64,000 nt of DNA, from positions 711,717 to 775,716 of the forward strand of contig VXBA01002873.1 in assembly GCA_013399895.1 (NCBI GenBank), given 5' to 3'. Source of the DNA: Serilophus lunatus. Lineage: Eukaryota > Chordata > Aves > Passeriformes > Eurylaimidae. The notes below the pieces were generated by a model that did no database searches, had not been told where the DNA came from, and saw only the letters and a program-made list of their open reading frames with translations. The position numbers and the translations under genes were made by a program. Positions 1-13,326 of the stretch are shown here, one piece after another (position 1 is the stretch's first letter; the number at the start of each line of letters is the position of its first letter).

Positions 1-450
1 GAGGTGCCCCTCGGGAGCCCCGAAGTGTCCCGGCTGCGGCGCGGGGCGAGGCCGGGGGGGCCCGTCCTTGTCCCCGTGCCTCCTCCGCCGCTCCCTCCCT
101 CCTGGAACACTTGTGCAGGCGGCTGGCAGGAGCGGAGCAGGCCCGGGTGGAGCCCTGCCCGCCGGGAGGGGGGTCACGGTGCTTCGCTGCCGGCCCAGGG
201 CGGTGGGAGCGGCGGCGTGGCCGCCCCACGCGGGACGCGCTCCGCCCGTGCCGGGGTGTCGGGAGCCGCGCACACAAAGGCGGCGGGGCCGCTCGCTGCC
301 GGGATCAGGAGGGGCAGAGGAAAGTGTGCGAAGTCCACGTTCTGCCCGCTCCTCCTGGCGCTTGGCCCTCCCAGCGCCGGCCGTGGGAAGGAGGGGGGCT
401 TGGGGAAGCGGCTGCGTGTGGGGTCTGAATGTGACCCCGGCTGCGAATTT
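1..450. promoter_or_regulatory. CpG island, right-hand part (probable promoter / first-exon region)
   Basis: This segment is very GC-rich and holds roughly fifty CpG dinucleotides by eye, whereas the following 63 kb is CpG-depleted. It is cut by the left edge of the window. It contains GC-box-like runs and G-tracts (for example G393-398, G402-405, G420-423) and ends abruptly in a T-rich stretch at about 448-471. CpG islands of this kind in vertebrates usually mark promoters and 5' exons. Open frames cross it in several phases, but they are Arg/Gly/Pro-rich translations typical of any GC-rich DNA, and I do not recognise a protein. I see no consensus splice donor that would fix an exon end, so neither direction nor gene identity can be stated. 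It could drive a gene to the right whose first intron is most of this window, or one to the left. Confidence 0.75.
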
Positions 451-805
451 TTTTCCTTTTTTTTTTTTTTTATAATTTTATTTTTTTATTCTCCCTGGTC
501 ATTAATGCTACGAAGGAGCGAGTGGTCTGGAGGTATATTTAGATGTGTTGCAGGGGATGCGCTTCGAGTACTGGATCTGGTTAATATGTTTCTCGTGATC
601 TCAAAGAAAGAGGACTGCATTTAAGAGATGACTAAATAATGGGGGAGGCAAGTAAAAATGGGTAGAATATAAAGGAGAGGAAAATGAGGGTGAATGGCAG
701 TGTGGGAAGGCAGGCACTGAGCACCTTGTGGTTTGTCTCCTGTAATCCTCCCTCTCTCCTATATCGTCCCACTGTGCCCCTCCTCCCTAATGCCCTCGAC
801 TCCCT

Positions 806-822
806 CCCCCCCCCCCCCCCCC
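806..822. repeat. Poly-C homopolymer (C17)
   Basis: An uninterrupted run of 17 cytosines lies in a pyrimidine-rich stretch. This is a simple repeat, and its length is likely to vary between individuals or to be affected by sequencing error. Confidence 0.95.
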
Positions 823-1971
823 AATTCCTGTCTTTTCATACTATTAAGAAGACTAATAGGAAACATAACACAACAGAAAAACAGATGACTCCCTGGCCCT
901 CTTCAGCCTATCACCATCTGTGACCGGGAAGGAAATCCGAATGCCCGTTGTATAAACCCACTAAAGTTTGAAGCATTTATTAGCCAGCCTAGTCAGAATA
1001 CAAAGTGTAAAACTTGCCTGATACATTTCATTGTTACTTCCCTGTTTTATTTCAGAGGACAAAATGCTCTAGTGTAGCACACCTACCCTCACTTTCAGAA
1101 TGGGAGTAGTTTACATTTTAACCTACATTAGGTTATACGTGGTCCGTGCATTGCATTTCCACTGAAAATAGCCAAAGACTTAAACGACAAAGCCAACTCA
1201 TGTGATTATGATCTTCCTTGTCTTGAGAGCACCAAGGTAGCTGTGTCTCAGCGTGCTGGGGAGGGGGGCTCTGTGATGTGAGGTGTTTCATGTCTGTACA
1301 GGAATCTGGCATGTCTCCTTTTAGAGGACTTTACAGTTTAAAATGTGCCAGGGGCAGGAGAAGGTAAACATGACATTCAGCATGCTCATTATCAAAATAG
1401 GGAAAACAGATCGATTGCATTAACTATGTGCGTAGTATCACAGTTATTCCACAATATTTTGTCAGAAATTAAAAGGTTACCACTAGAGTACTGTATCCCT
1501 ATCTCCAGCCTGGCACCACTTATTACTGCAATGGTATTTCAATATTAAGTGATCTTAGAGATATTTCGTCTTTCATTTTGAATCCCGAATTTGAATCAGC
1601 ATTAGGATGTCAGGGCTGTGAGATAAGGTATAACAAACTAAGTAGACAGCTGAAGGGCTCCTGGTGAAGGTGTTGCTGAGAAGGATATCTTGGGCCGTTC
1701 GCAGTAACCTTGTTTACAGGGACATTTCAATTGCAACCTGAATTTCAGCAAGAGGCTGCCTGGACTAATGCCTGTGTGTCTGAAACCCATCACGAGTGTC
1801 TTTTGCACTCTAAACCTTCTCTCTGCCTTCCTTGCATTCTCGTAAAACTTTTCTGGAAGGTTAGGGTGATTTTTCTGATATGAAAATTAAGATGTTTTCC
1901 TAAGAGGAACACTGCTCTTTGAACTCGTGTACATTAGCAACAATATATTCATGAGGTTTGATTTTTTGTTT

Positions 1972-1994
1972 GCTTTTTTTTGGGGGGGGGGGGG
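1972..1994. repeat. T run followed by G13 homopolymer
   Basis: A run of T is followed directly by 13 G (1982-1994), in otherwise AT-rich DNA. Confidence 0.9.
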
Positions 1995-4900
1995 TTCTCT
2001 GATGTGTCAGGATCAGTAGTTGCACCAGTCTTTTTAACTTCATGTATATGGCTTTGATTTATTATATTTAAGCCACGGCGGTTTCGAACGTATTGTGCAG
2101 CCCATGAAGTTGCTTCAAGTCAGAATGTGAAAAAGAGGCATATTGTAACAAGGAACAGTTTTGTAGTTATCTGCTGTTTTTTTGTTTTCTTTTCTTAAAG
2201 CTGTTCCAGGAAAATCACATGCATTTAGCGAGTGGGTGCTAAATGCCAGTAGCCACACTGATGAAGAAAAATGCTGCTGCAATACTTTGGAATAATAAAT
2301 AGGATATGTAATGGTCAACCACAAGATAAACATTTTACACTGTGTTTATGGCTCTAAATTGGCCGCATTATAAACCAAGCTTACTACTCTATTAAGTCAT
2401 TTGAATTTTCAATTATTTCAGATTTTTAGTCAAGCTATCTAATATAGTCTTCATCATCCCTATCAGAAAATTATGCATAAGGTTGGGATTCCTTGTTGTC
2501 TGTATGTGAGGGCTTTGTTGTGGGTGAAAGTTTAACTTTGACTTATCAGGAGAAATATTACAAAGCATGCACACAGAAAAAAAATGATATGGAAATAGCC
2601 CCAGTGCTACGAAATGGGGATAGTTACAGCACTGAAATGTACCTAATACAATTTGAGATCCACTCACTAAGAAACCTTGACAGTATCTGCCTTGCAGGTA
2701 CTGTGCATTTGGAAATACTATATCTCCATTTAAATGCAGATCTTCAGTTTTCTCCAGGGGGCAGTTGGCGAATCTTTCGATTGAACCACCAGTACTAGAA
2801 AAACTAACTGAAGATTTACCCATGAACAAGAGACCCTTTCAAGTCTGCTTTTTTGAAATAATGATTATAAAATTTCCTAATATTGCAATTTTATATTGAT
2901 TTTGAATGCCTTTTCAAAAGTCACAGAGAAGGAATAGTGCTTTTTATTCAGGGTAAGCCAATGTCTGCACGCTTGTTTAGCAATATTAACAGAGATAACT
3001 GCTACAAATAACTTCTTTGTTTTTACACTGGTATTGTGTTTGCATGTGAGTTTTGTCAAATGGACAGAGCAGTCTCGCTTTGATTTTGACCTAGATTCCT
3101 CCTGATTATTCCAATACAGCTAGTACTTGCTTATTCCCCACTGTGAAAATAGGAGAACAACTGTTGATGCTATCTCACTGGGGCTGCACGGGCAATAGGC
3201 ATGCAGGTCCACTTGTCTCCCCTCCTCCTCCTTGGCTTCCTTAGCAATGGTTAAAATAGCACTGGAGTCCAAACATGGTGAAAGCCAGTATTTCCTTTCC
3301 TGTGAGTTTTCATTCTTTGATGGTTTGATTTAAAAAAAAACAAACACAAAAACAAAGCAAGGAAAGGAAAAAACATTAAAAAAAATTGGAATGAATGAAT
3401 TTATTTTCATCTCCTGATTTGGCATGCAAGTTTTGCACTGTTGCAGGGATGAACAGGGCCATATCTTATTTGAAGCAAGTCACAAATCCACCTTATTTTA
3501 TATTTGCTGGAAACTCTGTCAGTAGGTGTCATAACTTCTTAGAGGGGCTTGTCCCTTTCAGTCCAGTTTTCTATACTGTTTGACAGCTGTTTAGTTTGCA
3601 GTGTAACCCAAGGCATTAATTTAAAGGCCCAGGACACAGGGAGTGGGAGCTCTCTGTTTGGGGTGCAGGCAGAACAAACTACTTAATGAAGGGGAGACAG
3701 TACATCTTGACCTTTTTTATACTGGCTGCTCCAGTCTTTCCACCGTGGACAAGGGAGCTGCCTGGGGATGCTGCCCTTGTCCCTATGCCAGAGCCATGAG
3801 ATATGGAAATACCATGCATTGTGTTCACCTGTTAATGGCACATAACCCATTGGCCTCAATACCCTGGGGAAACATGAACTTCAGCCTCTACATGGAGTTC
3901 AGGCAGATCCGCAAAGTCCACGCATCAGCTTTAATGGCAGAGCTCCCATTCAACTTAATTGATATTCCTATAAACATCTCCAGGTTTCTGTTTCTAGTAG
4001 AGGCTACAGCTGGGTGGACTTCTTAAAGGAATGTTTTGCATATTGAGGTTGAAAGGGAAGTCGAGCCTGATACATTAACTTATCATCTGTGTCATTTTCT
4101 TGACATCAGTTGGATTACTACAAGCATATATGACAAGAGATTAGGTGCAAGATCTTCACACACACATCCTTTTCTTAGCATGTTGATCAGTGGAGATGTT
4201 ACTTCTCTGAAAACCTTGATTTAGGTCAAGTCTAGGCAAGCACAAACCTGTGCATGCATATACAAGTTGAGCAGGGCCTATCCTATATAATGCAATCTTT
4301 TTCCTTTAATATCTAGGCAAGATCTCTTATTAAAACTCAACCATTAGGGGAAAGAAAATGGAACTTTTCTCAAACAGCTTTTCTGTTGTGGAATCTAGTG
4401 GCAGTTGCTTTGAAGCATGTGTAATTGATTATCATACATTTATTTTAAAAAGGAGACATAACAAGGAATCTAACTTGATGTTTTGGAATATATCTTCTCC
4501 CCACAATGTTCTTGAGGGAAATGTAAGGTTGCAGGCATCATTTCATGCCCTGTATGTTTTTGAACATAAATCAAAGAAATTGTTGGAGATTTATAGATGT
4601 TCACAGCAACTGTAGCTATAATAAACACATGCAGTATATATTTTCTAAGCTATTTTGTATGGGTGAAAAGCTGAAGCTGGCATTTTGTACGAACAATTCA
4701 ACTTAATCACTGAAAATTTATTTCCTAGTTAGGGTGGTTCACCAGCATAGCGTGAAGTTGTACACCTTCATTTAAGTTCATCTGGTTATGAAGCCTCAGT
4801 TAAAACTGGGAAAGAATTTAGACTAGATCTAGATACCTTGAATGAATTATTCCCAATGTCAAATTTATTGTGGTGCCTCCATGGTCATGTTTACATCTAT

Positions 4901-6902
4901 ACCATCACCTACCTTGGTTTCAAAATATGCTGGATACTTTAAAGAACAAATAAAAGACAAGAAAGTTATGAAAAAACCCAAATAATTTCAATTGTACACA
5001 GAGCACAAAATAGGAGTATATATAATACAACGAGACAGAGAATCCTGAATGATCGGGTAGTGCAGAGCTGCTAATGGGAACAGCAACTAGTTCAGGCATA
5101 TACAGTTCCCAATGATTATATTAGTTTTGGTTTAAAGTCTTGATAAATGAAAAGGGAAAGGTGATTTTTATAGAGGAATTTCGATTAGAGGAGCCTAGCT
5201 GCTCATGGTGACATTCATGTGCATCAAAAAGGATCCCCGTGCATTAAAAAGTTAAAAAGCAAATCCAGTTGTCGCAGTTATTATGAATACAAATAGGCTG
5301 AGGAAAGGGCACATTTGGGATCTGTGCAGGAATCAGGTCTAGATGAACAGAGTTTCAGATTTAATATTTAAGCAAAGTCCTAAATGTCTGAAGAAAACAG
5401 ATAGGACATGTTTCTTGGAGTCTCTCTGTACTCCTGTTGGGTTCTGAGATTGATAATTCAAACTGATACTTACTGGAAATTTTTAGTCTAGCTAAAAGAT
5501 GGGACTTTTAAAAGTATCACTGGACTTCTACTGGACTTCTGTTTTTTTGTGGTTATGTTCAATAGTTTTTCTTTAATTATAAGAGCCAGAAATTTCTTTT
5601 TTAATGAGAAAGCTGGTCTCTCATTACTTTACTCCTGGAAGCAGCGTTTTGAAATATACAACAAATGTTCATGCACAAACTGAGATTTTGTTCTATTTTA
5701 ATTGTTTGTAGTGTTAGCTGTAAATTACTTCCCCTTGATGACATCTTTGAATTTTAAGATCCACATGAATTAAAGAAGTTTATTAAATTGTTACAACTGA
5801 TCGACATCAGGAAGACAGGGCATGGCCCGTCTTGGGCACCAGCACTAGTTTAGACTTTAGAAGAGCAGGCAGTGAGGTTGGCTTCTATGGGCCACCCTTT
5901 CCACTGGGGAGAGATGGAGGAGGGATGGAGACCTACAGCTTCTCTCATTTTGCATACACTCGGGGTCAGTCTCCCCTTCATTTCTCTCCTAGGTCTTGCT
6001 CCTTATCCTCTATGAACATTTTTTGCCATCCCGCCTTAGTAGCCAGGCTGATTTACCCTGCCCTCTGAAGGTTGAAAAAATAGTCTTTGAATTGTTATTT
6101 TTCTCCCTGCTGGATACAATTCTGTGAAAACAAAATTCAATGGGAAAATCAGAAAGGAGAGAAAAGAGAAAAGACAAGCGTGCTGCAGGTTGAGGTGTAG
6201 CTGGGAAGACTGGCAAGATGAAGATTTTACAATTCCCATTTGTCCCATGTGTGAGACCTGTGTATACTTTTACAAAAGAAGTAGCTGAAGGAGCTGTGTC
6301 CCTGGATCTATATTGACCCAGCTGTGACAAGTGAGGTACAGTTACAGAGGAGAGGTAAGGTGAATTGGAGTCTAATCCAGAGCTGACATCCTCCAGCCTT
6401 GACAAGTGCCAGTGGGCCTGTGTGGGGTAGAACTGCTGGATGGTCAGGTTACTGCTCTCTCATGATGCATTGAGAAGACACTTGGGTATTTAGAGGATCT
6501 TGAGGAGAAAACTTCATTCGCTGAAATTCTTACTTCCACAGGGATTTTTTTTTAACTTGTCTTAAATTAGTGCCTTGAGTTTCACCTGGCAAAAAGAACT
6601 TGTTTTACTCTGTGCCAGATTTCAAACAGAAAAAAACCTCTTTCCTGCCATACTACAATCAGAAGGGAACAGGTGGACAAATGTTGCGAGTTATGTGAGG
6701 TCTGGGCAGCAAGATGGGCACTGGATCACAGAGAGCAGGCACTTCAAGGTCACAGCCCTTCTTACTGCACACCTGGGAGCAGGGCGCACAACCTCAAGTT
6801 TTAGTCCTTTACTTTTCTCCAACATGCAATCCCTGTCTCACAGCTTGAGCAACCAGGACAGAAGCTGTGCTTTTGCAACATGCATTAGATGTGATCGTGC
6901 AG

Positions 6903-6985
6903 TTTAGGCATGGAAAGGTGAGGTGATGTGTTGGAGGTGACGCAGACAGACAGTGAGCCCAGCCTCGTAGCAAGGATTTTGAGTG
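6903..6985 (-). repeat. MIR-like SINE fragment (core part)
   Basis: The plus strand reads as the reverse complement of the MIR core: a GGCATGGAAAGGTGAGGTGA block, then a GGTGACGCAGACAG block and a partial match to the part of the family that reads 'cag-number-of-variants-gag-ccc'. In MIR elements this order comes from 'ctgtgtgaccttgggcaagtcacttaacctctctgtgcc' read backwards. Divergence is heavy, consistent with an old amniote SINE. Boundaries are approximate. The call comes from remembered family consensus and has not been tested by alignment. Confidence 0.45.
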
Positions 6986-9900
6986 TCTGCCTTGCACTGT
7001 CTCTTGAGGGAGAAGAGCAACATTAAACCTGCTGATGCCATGGCACCACACACTTTTCATTTCTCTGATGTGACACAATCCAGGGGTGGACAGGATCCTT
7101 CTCCCAAAGGAGGACAAATCTGGGTGAAAGTGCATGTTGAATCAATATGGTTGCCCTGCTATAAATGGTGCCTACCTTTTACAAAAATTACTCTTAATGT
7201 TTTACTAACCAGATTTTGCTTGGGTTTACTTTTTTTTACTTGAAGGGAGGTAAGGATATGAACTATGAGTATCTTTGAAAATTGGGCTACCAACCCTTAC
7301 TTGTTTGTGCTTGTGAATGACTGTGTGCACATGTGTGTACACAGACTTGGATGTTGTGTATGCACAGGATCTCAATTATTTTGCTGTTTAAATCATAGAG
7401 CATGCTGTCTTGATGTACTGTCAGTTTTGGTTTCTGCCTTTCGGAATAAAGTTAAAAATATTAAAGAAATAACACGCAATATACTAGTAGCTAGAATAGT
7501 CATAGTGCCCAAGGGAAAAGAGGGTGGAGAATAATGTGTTTTACAAGTGCCCAGGAAAAAACCCTTAACTCCTCCTAACCAAACTCTGCAGTGGTGCACT
7601 TTTAAAAGGGATTCGTCTACATTTTGTTTCTGAGGATTTCTGGTTATCCTGGAGACGCAAGTATGTTCTGTTTAGAAAGCAGTACGCAAGCTCTGTGGTC
7701 ATGCTCTGACTTTGTGCCAGGGGACTGTGTGGTCCCATTCACTCTTTGGAGAATCACCCTGGGCTATATGGTGAAACAACTTAATCCAAATTAATTATTG
7801 ATAATTCTTTAACATGAAATATGAGGATGTGTTTTGGAGTGTTACTTTCCAGTTAAGAGTTGAAGTAGCACTAGCAGATGTATTCTTTTTAAATGTCACT
7901 TTTCTGGTCTTACTAGTTTGGTCGGACAGCAGTAAGAACCGGAGAACGTGATGCAGGTTCTGCCCTTCTCTGGTTTGGTTCTGGAGGGCCAAGGCAGGAG
8001 CTAAGGGGGGCACTAACATATATTTGGAATCACACTGGGACTTTTGTCAGAATATCAAACATTGCTGAATTTGGGATGAGTTTTAGTCCAACAGCCTCTA
8101 GATAAGATATTAAATGAAAGAACCAGCCCACACCCTCCCCCGCTTCCCCCAAATCTTTTGACTCGTATCAGGAGAAAAAGCACTGAGAAGTGCGTGACTG
8201 ATGCAAGGCAGGCTCAGGATTAATTTAGGATAAACAGGATGCCTGTTGCACTTAATTTAACGATTCTAAGACAGAAAATGCTTTTGAGTACAGCTAACAG
8301 CTTCTCATCTGCAAATGCCACAATCAAGACAAAGCAAAAGACATTGTGGTGAGTGAATTCTGCAGTTCACAGTCCTGACACAGTCAAAACCTCTTATTAC
8401 AGTGAGGGAGACTTCTGCTTGTATCACGACTGCCTAGGATGCAGGATTTCAGTGATGTAGAATAAAATAATGCAGTAACTATACCATTTCAAAAGTCCAG
8501 CAGGACATGCAGCAAACACCGGTGATTTGAAATGGGTGAAGTTGTCAAAGGTTGCTTTGCTCTCCAGAGCCTGGCAGTAGCTCCACTGAAATGTGATGCC
8601 ATTGGTTTTCAGCAAAGGTTTCTTTCTGCAGGGCTGCAAACAGAGATCAGCTGCTACTGTGTATACACAACTAGGGAGCAAATCAAGCAGCACATTTAAG
8701 CAGCCTTTTTAACCCTGAGACTTTCCAAGATTTCTTCTTCACGCAGGAAGTTTCCTTTATATTGTCAGCTGTAGCACTTTGCTCATGTAATGAGATCAGA
8801 GCTAGGATCACTGCTGCACAGTAGAAAGACTTCCTTAAGACATTTGTCCTTGAAACTGCACCAAACTCTTGGAAGAACCCAGAACCTGTAAGTATGTATG
8901 ATATAGGCAACAATAGCACGGTACAAAGCTGCAATCAACCATTATACAATATACGATTAGCAGGGCAGGAGGGATTTTTCTCTTTTTTTGATGTTACGTT
9001 ACATTCATTTTCAATTTGTTCTAAGGAAACAAATCAATTCGGGCTTCTGATACAGTGACTTTGCAGTAGATGAGCTGGTAGTAATATGTTTGATTTAACT
9101 ATTTGTTGCTGTCATGTAGCTTGTGGGACCAATATTGTAGCCATCGAACTGTAGAGAACTTTTCTTGTGTTTTTAGGCATTTTTAAAGGTTTTGGGGGTC
9201 CATCTAGAAAATAAGTTTTTGCTTTGCTTTTTGATTTTGGCAACCCCACCCTACGCCAAACTATAAATAACAGGGCAAATGGAATTAGTGCGTATTGTTC
9301 TTAGGTGGCAATAAAATATATTTGTTTGCAGGGTTAATTTAGCCGTTAACAACGTTGCGCTGTTTGGGGTGATTTTTTTCTTAATTGGATTCTACTCAAG
9401 GCTGTCTATTTTGTGTTTTACTATCTTGTCTGTGGTTGTTTAAGTTACTTTGCCGGGACTGCAGTCTGGTTAGACCTGTATTTAAGCACTATTTATATTC
9501 CAAGCACATTTCTGGTAAAATAAGTGTTTGAGATTTTTATTTTTGTTAAAGCCTTGAACTGTATAGTTCTATTAGCAGAAAGCGCCAGAGGAGGCACAAC
9601 ATGGATGAATGTCAGACACAGACCTCATAACCTAAGTCTTCCATGTACTAAGTCTGACCCAAACGTGTCCACTTTTGCCACTGCAACTAATACAATCCTT
9701 GAGCTCCCTTTCAATAAATTTTTCATACATGGCACTTCTGTTTATCAGATTAATTTCTCCCAGGTTAGCCTGATTGATAGCTGGATTGTGGTTTCTTAAG
9801 AGCTTTCTCCATGAAACCCCACTGAAGAGCTGCATTCCATTTAACCAGTGAATGTAAAAACTGGTAACCATGGATTCAGCCACCACTAACTGTCGAGAGC

Positions 9901-10157
9901 AATGACTTGTTGTAAACAATACAAATGAGCCAGGATAGCAGAAGCAACCAGACATGAAATGATTTTAATAGAAATTACGGTAAAGGTCATATGATACTGT
10001 ATTGGCTTAAATTCAGTGTTAAAGGGAAAGTATTTCAGTTTTTCATGTTTGATTGAAATTGCACATCTCCACTGGCTTCACGTTTGTCTAAGACCTGCAG
10101 AAGGGCAAATGAAACAGTTCTTTAGAAAAGCCTCTGCTTAATTTCATATTGTAACTT
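6986..10157. other. Non-coding stretch, no gene identified
   Basis: This is AT-rich DNA with scattered short open frames on both strands, none longer than about 110 codons and none with a recognisable motif. No long simple repeat is present. No splice-bounded coding segment stood out. Confidence 0.6.
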
Positions 10158-10246
10158 AGGCCCTGATCCTGAAAGTATAGGAATAGCTCTAATCAGTGGG
10201 ATTATTCACATATTAAGAATTAAGTGTGTTTGCAGGACTGAGGCCT
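10158..10246. repeat. Short palindrome-like amniote repeat with inverted ends
   Basis: The left end AGGCCCTGATCCTG (10158-10171) and the right end CAGGACTGAGGCCT (10233-10246) are inverted copies matching at 10 of 14 positions. The interior resembles a repeat scattered through reptile and bird genomes, in which 'cag-tgg-gac-tac-tca' and 'taa-gtg-ttt-gca-gga' blocks lie between such ends. This suggests a small, non-autonomous, DNA-transposon-like element of about 90 bp. I do not know a secure family name, and no clear target-site duplication is visible. Confidence 0.5.
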
Positions 10247-13141
10247 TTCTACATAAATTAGTAAGAAAAAAATTGTATTCTGAGGAAATACCTGCCACTA
10301 AACATAAATAATGGAAATGCAAGTTTTACTTGTGTGTTTTGATTGGAGAATTTTGTTTGCTTGTTTCAATAACATGAAAATAAGTTATATTTATCCCTTT
10401 GTTTTTAAATGTTATGACTGTTGTTTCTTATCCGTTCTTCAAATCGTCTTCCTAGTTTATAACCTCTCTTTTGGAAAACCAGTAAACCACAGTGTCAGCT
10501 ATTATAATATAGCATGATGATAGGCACATGCAGATCGCATGAGTAGTCGTGTGTCCTGTCTCAGGAATTTCCATCCCTACAAAATCTTTGCTGACTCCCA
10601 GCTGTCACATGGCTGTCACTCACAAATTCTAACCATAACCAAATCCTCCTCCCTGGGCATGCGCTCACCAAACCTCTCTGTGTACCCATAGACACAAGCA
10701 CCAGTGTCCCAGCTTAAGCACTTGCTCTGCGTAAATTGGTCTCTCCTCCAAGCTGCTGCATTCCACTGATGTTTTTCTCTTAATTGTTTTTTTCTGGGTG
10801 CTACCTCCCTTCTGTGCCTGTCCTTTGTAAGGGGAAACTTGGAATAGGAGGAGTAGTTAGTAAGAAATGCAAACGAAGTTAACTTTGTTACTTAATATAA
10901 CAATTCAGATCAGTGTGAATCTAAATTCACAACTTCTACGGCTCCCTAAACCTCTTTAAAAAATTAACCCTTACTGTTCTCTAGACAGCACTGTCACCTT
11001 GCAGTATACTGACTTACTGTTTTGTGTATTTAGCTGTTGTAACATTTATATGATTTGGAAAACTTAGATTTGGAAATCTTAGAGTCCTTAGGCAGGAACT
11101 TTGGTCATTTCTATTTTTCCAAGTTATTTCTATATTTCATACGTGTCAGATACATGTGTGTTGTTTACCAGTAATTGTGATTGATATATTTTTCAACCAG
11201 AAGTATTTCAGACAATTCTCATCAATCTGTTACAACTGGCTGGTCTCAGTCAAGCACAGGTTGCCACCAAAATGCACGTTAGCTACAGGACAAATCCTGC
11301 TTTCCCTATTCTTCTGAGCTGTCTTGCCAGACTGAGGGGGCGACTGCTTGTGTGGGTAGGGAAAGTAAGATTTATCTTATACATAGATTAACAGCAGGCA
11401 AAAATAGACTGAAATATTTTTGAGAATTTAGAGAAAAGCTTCTAAACAGGAGTATTTTGGAAAAAAAAAAAAGCCAAAATGCAAAATATTTTCTGTTGTT
11501 TGACTTTGTCAGTGTTAAGAGTGTATTGGGGTTACACCTGTAAATCAGACCTATAATTATATTAACATTTTGCCAAAATGAAGGAGGTGGCTGGACGGGA
11601 AAGATACCACCTTGACTTTGCGTCTTTATTCTGGAAAGAATCCAGAACCAAAAGTAAAATGCAGGTGAAAGCACAGTAAGACTTGAGACCAATATCCAAA
11701 TAAATTGGGGAAACCACACTGGCCTCCTTACCATGAACTGATTATGAAGCATTGGTAATTCCTACACCCCTTGAGAACCAGATGGGGTCTGTTTGAATTT
11801 TTGAGTCTGGCAGAAGAAACCAAGTTTCAGTCTGGAGGGATAATGCAGCGTTCAGAAAGAAAGGAGTGCATCATGACCCCACGGATTCATCGATGTGTGA
11901 CAATGGGTAGTTTTCCTTTGCTTAAAGTATCTTACGATCAGCGACATATGTGCTTATTCTACTCTCCTGTATATTGCATCAAATACTGGTTTTGTAATGC
12001 AAAACTTGCAGGAGTTAGTGAGTGAGCTGCCAGAACCCTTTGCCTGTCTGCAGATAGGAAGACCTGGGATGCAGATCCCTTTGTTTTTTCTCCCGGTTTA
12101 TAAAGTTCAGGTGCTGGTTGATGGGCAGCTGCAGGAGAATTTTCATTTGAAGCAGAGCTCTGTGAAGATAGATTTGAATCTGCAAAATGGAGACCTCAGT
12201 GTTTTAACCACAGAGGAATTTCAGTGTTTGCAGTCAGTTAAATATTGCAGTGCCTACCTGGGATCTGGAAGAAATATTTGCCATTAAAATCATTAATAAT
12301 AATTAATTATATTTCCCTTGTAATAATAGTAATATTGAATAATAACAATACATTGCATTTTATTATTGTGATTCTAATCTACTTTTATGCCAAGTCTGCT
12401 TTTGTCAATGAGATAATTTGTATATGAAAATATATTTGCAGTCCTGTCAACTAAATTCAAGTGGGGTAAGTACAGGCACCTTTAAAAAAAATTAAAAATG
12501 CATTTGTGATATGAAGATACAAGGTGGAGAGAATATAGGGTAAGCTGTTATCCACATCTCCTCACACTTTTCCTCATGGTTGAGACAGCCAACAGCACTG
12601 CAGGCAAGTGAGAAATAAATCAGTGGTTTTTGTCAGGCAGACTCCTGGCTATCAGGGAATAGACTGAAACTACTTAATTCCATGGAGCATGCAAACTAGT
12701 TGGTCACTGAATAACAGAATGTTGTTCTTTGAATTATTAACTCTTTGAAAACATTACAGTGTTCTATAAATTTTTGCACCTTTCTAGTTTTACTTCTTAG
12801 CTGGTGTGGATAAGTGAGGTGCTTTTTCGTAGTCATTTTGTCTTTTGAATATTTGCAAATGTACTTCTGCCCATGGGCTATTGAAGACCCTTGATTTATG
12901 GCTTATAATGTTCTCCAGGTCAGCAAAACTGTCATAGGGTCTAAAGACAGGACTGTGATCCCTATCAGCTGCATTAACTTTCCATTAACTTTCCATGACT
13001 AGAACGTGTCTTTGATTATTCTGCATTATTCCTTTGTACAAAATAAGGTCATTCTCTCTGTAGTTTAGTTTTAACAGAACCAGACTGTCACTGACCATCA
13101 GCTTTTGCATGCATAGACTCTCTCCTTCCTGGCAAGGCTTT
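10247..13141. other. Non-coding stretch, no gene identified
   Basis: AT-rich DNA. A pyrimidine-richer block at about 10550-10800 has no recognisable coding content. A 96-codon open frame at 11997-12287 looks superficially protein-like, but it overlaps a probable MIR remnant (12148-12225), so I treat it as spurious. A 12-bp direct duplication (ATTAACTTTCC repeated) lies near 12972-12996. Confidence 0.55.
12148..12225 (-). repeat. Possible MIR-like SINE fragment (tRNA-derived end)
   Basis: The plus strand shows 'gcagagct', then 'gatttgaat', 'ggagacctcagtg' and 'ttaaccaca' in the order expected of the reverse complement of the tRNA-derived head of a MIR-type SINE (promoter B-box region). The match is weak and interrupted. 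It could be coincidence, but it explains the otherwise odd open frame across it. Confidence 0.3.
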
Positions 13142-13326
13142 AGGCCCAGATCCACAAAAGGATTAGATGCCTTAAGTGAGACTTAAGTGGGATTTAGACA
13201 TTGAAAGCCCAAACTGAGATCCTCAATATCCCTACTGAACTGCCACCTAACCTTAGAAGTTGCCTAACCTGTGTGAGTGCCTAAAGTTTCAATATCCAGC
13301 TTTCCCAGGTGGCCAAAGATCTGTTT
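13142..13326. repeat. Palindrome-like amniote repeat (aggcccagatcc ... agatctg type)
   Basis: The segment starts with AGGCCCAGATCCAC. Inside it are 'gagatcctcaa', 'cacctaacc' and 'gtgcctaaa' blocks, and it ends near 'ccaaagatctg'. This matches a class of short repeats common in turtle, crocodile and bird DNA, built from paired 'taggcacctaa' and 'aggatctgggcc' modules. The pattern is recalled, not aligned, and the boundaries are approximate. Confidence 0.4.

Larger units (their letters stand above)
448..6902. other. Non-coding stretch, no gene identified
   Basis: This is AT-rich, CpG-poor DNA directly after the CpG island. It contains homopolymers: T457-471, C806-822 (17 bases) and G1982-1994 (13 bases), the last preceded by a T run. 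An A-rich low-complexity patch lies at about 3330-3385. The longest open frames (around 2413-2829 on the minus strand and 3643-4026 on the plus strand) show no recognisable domain, and the first overlaps an open frame on the other strand. A more GC-balanced block at about 3640-3990 may be an old degraded repeat, but I cannot name it. A short direct duplication (ACTGGACTTCT twice) lies at about 5519-5541. Confidence 0.6.

Noticed and set aside
385..423. G-tracts considered as a G-quadruplex
   Set aside because: Only three close G-runs. The fourth is 14 bases away, so a stable quadruplex is uncertain.
4..624. 206-codon open frame across the CpG island
   Set aside because: Several overlapping frames are open there because GC-rich DNA has few stops. 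The frame runs straight into the T-rich non-island sequence, and no protein family is recognised.
2413..2829. 138-codon minus-strand frame with overlapping plus-strand frame
   Set aside because: No motif, and open on both strands, as expected of chance.
11997..12287. 96-codon frame that looks protein-like
   Set aside because: Overlaps a probable reversed MIR remnant. No homologue recognised.
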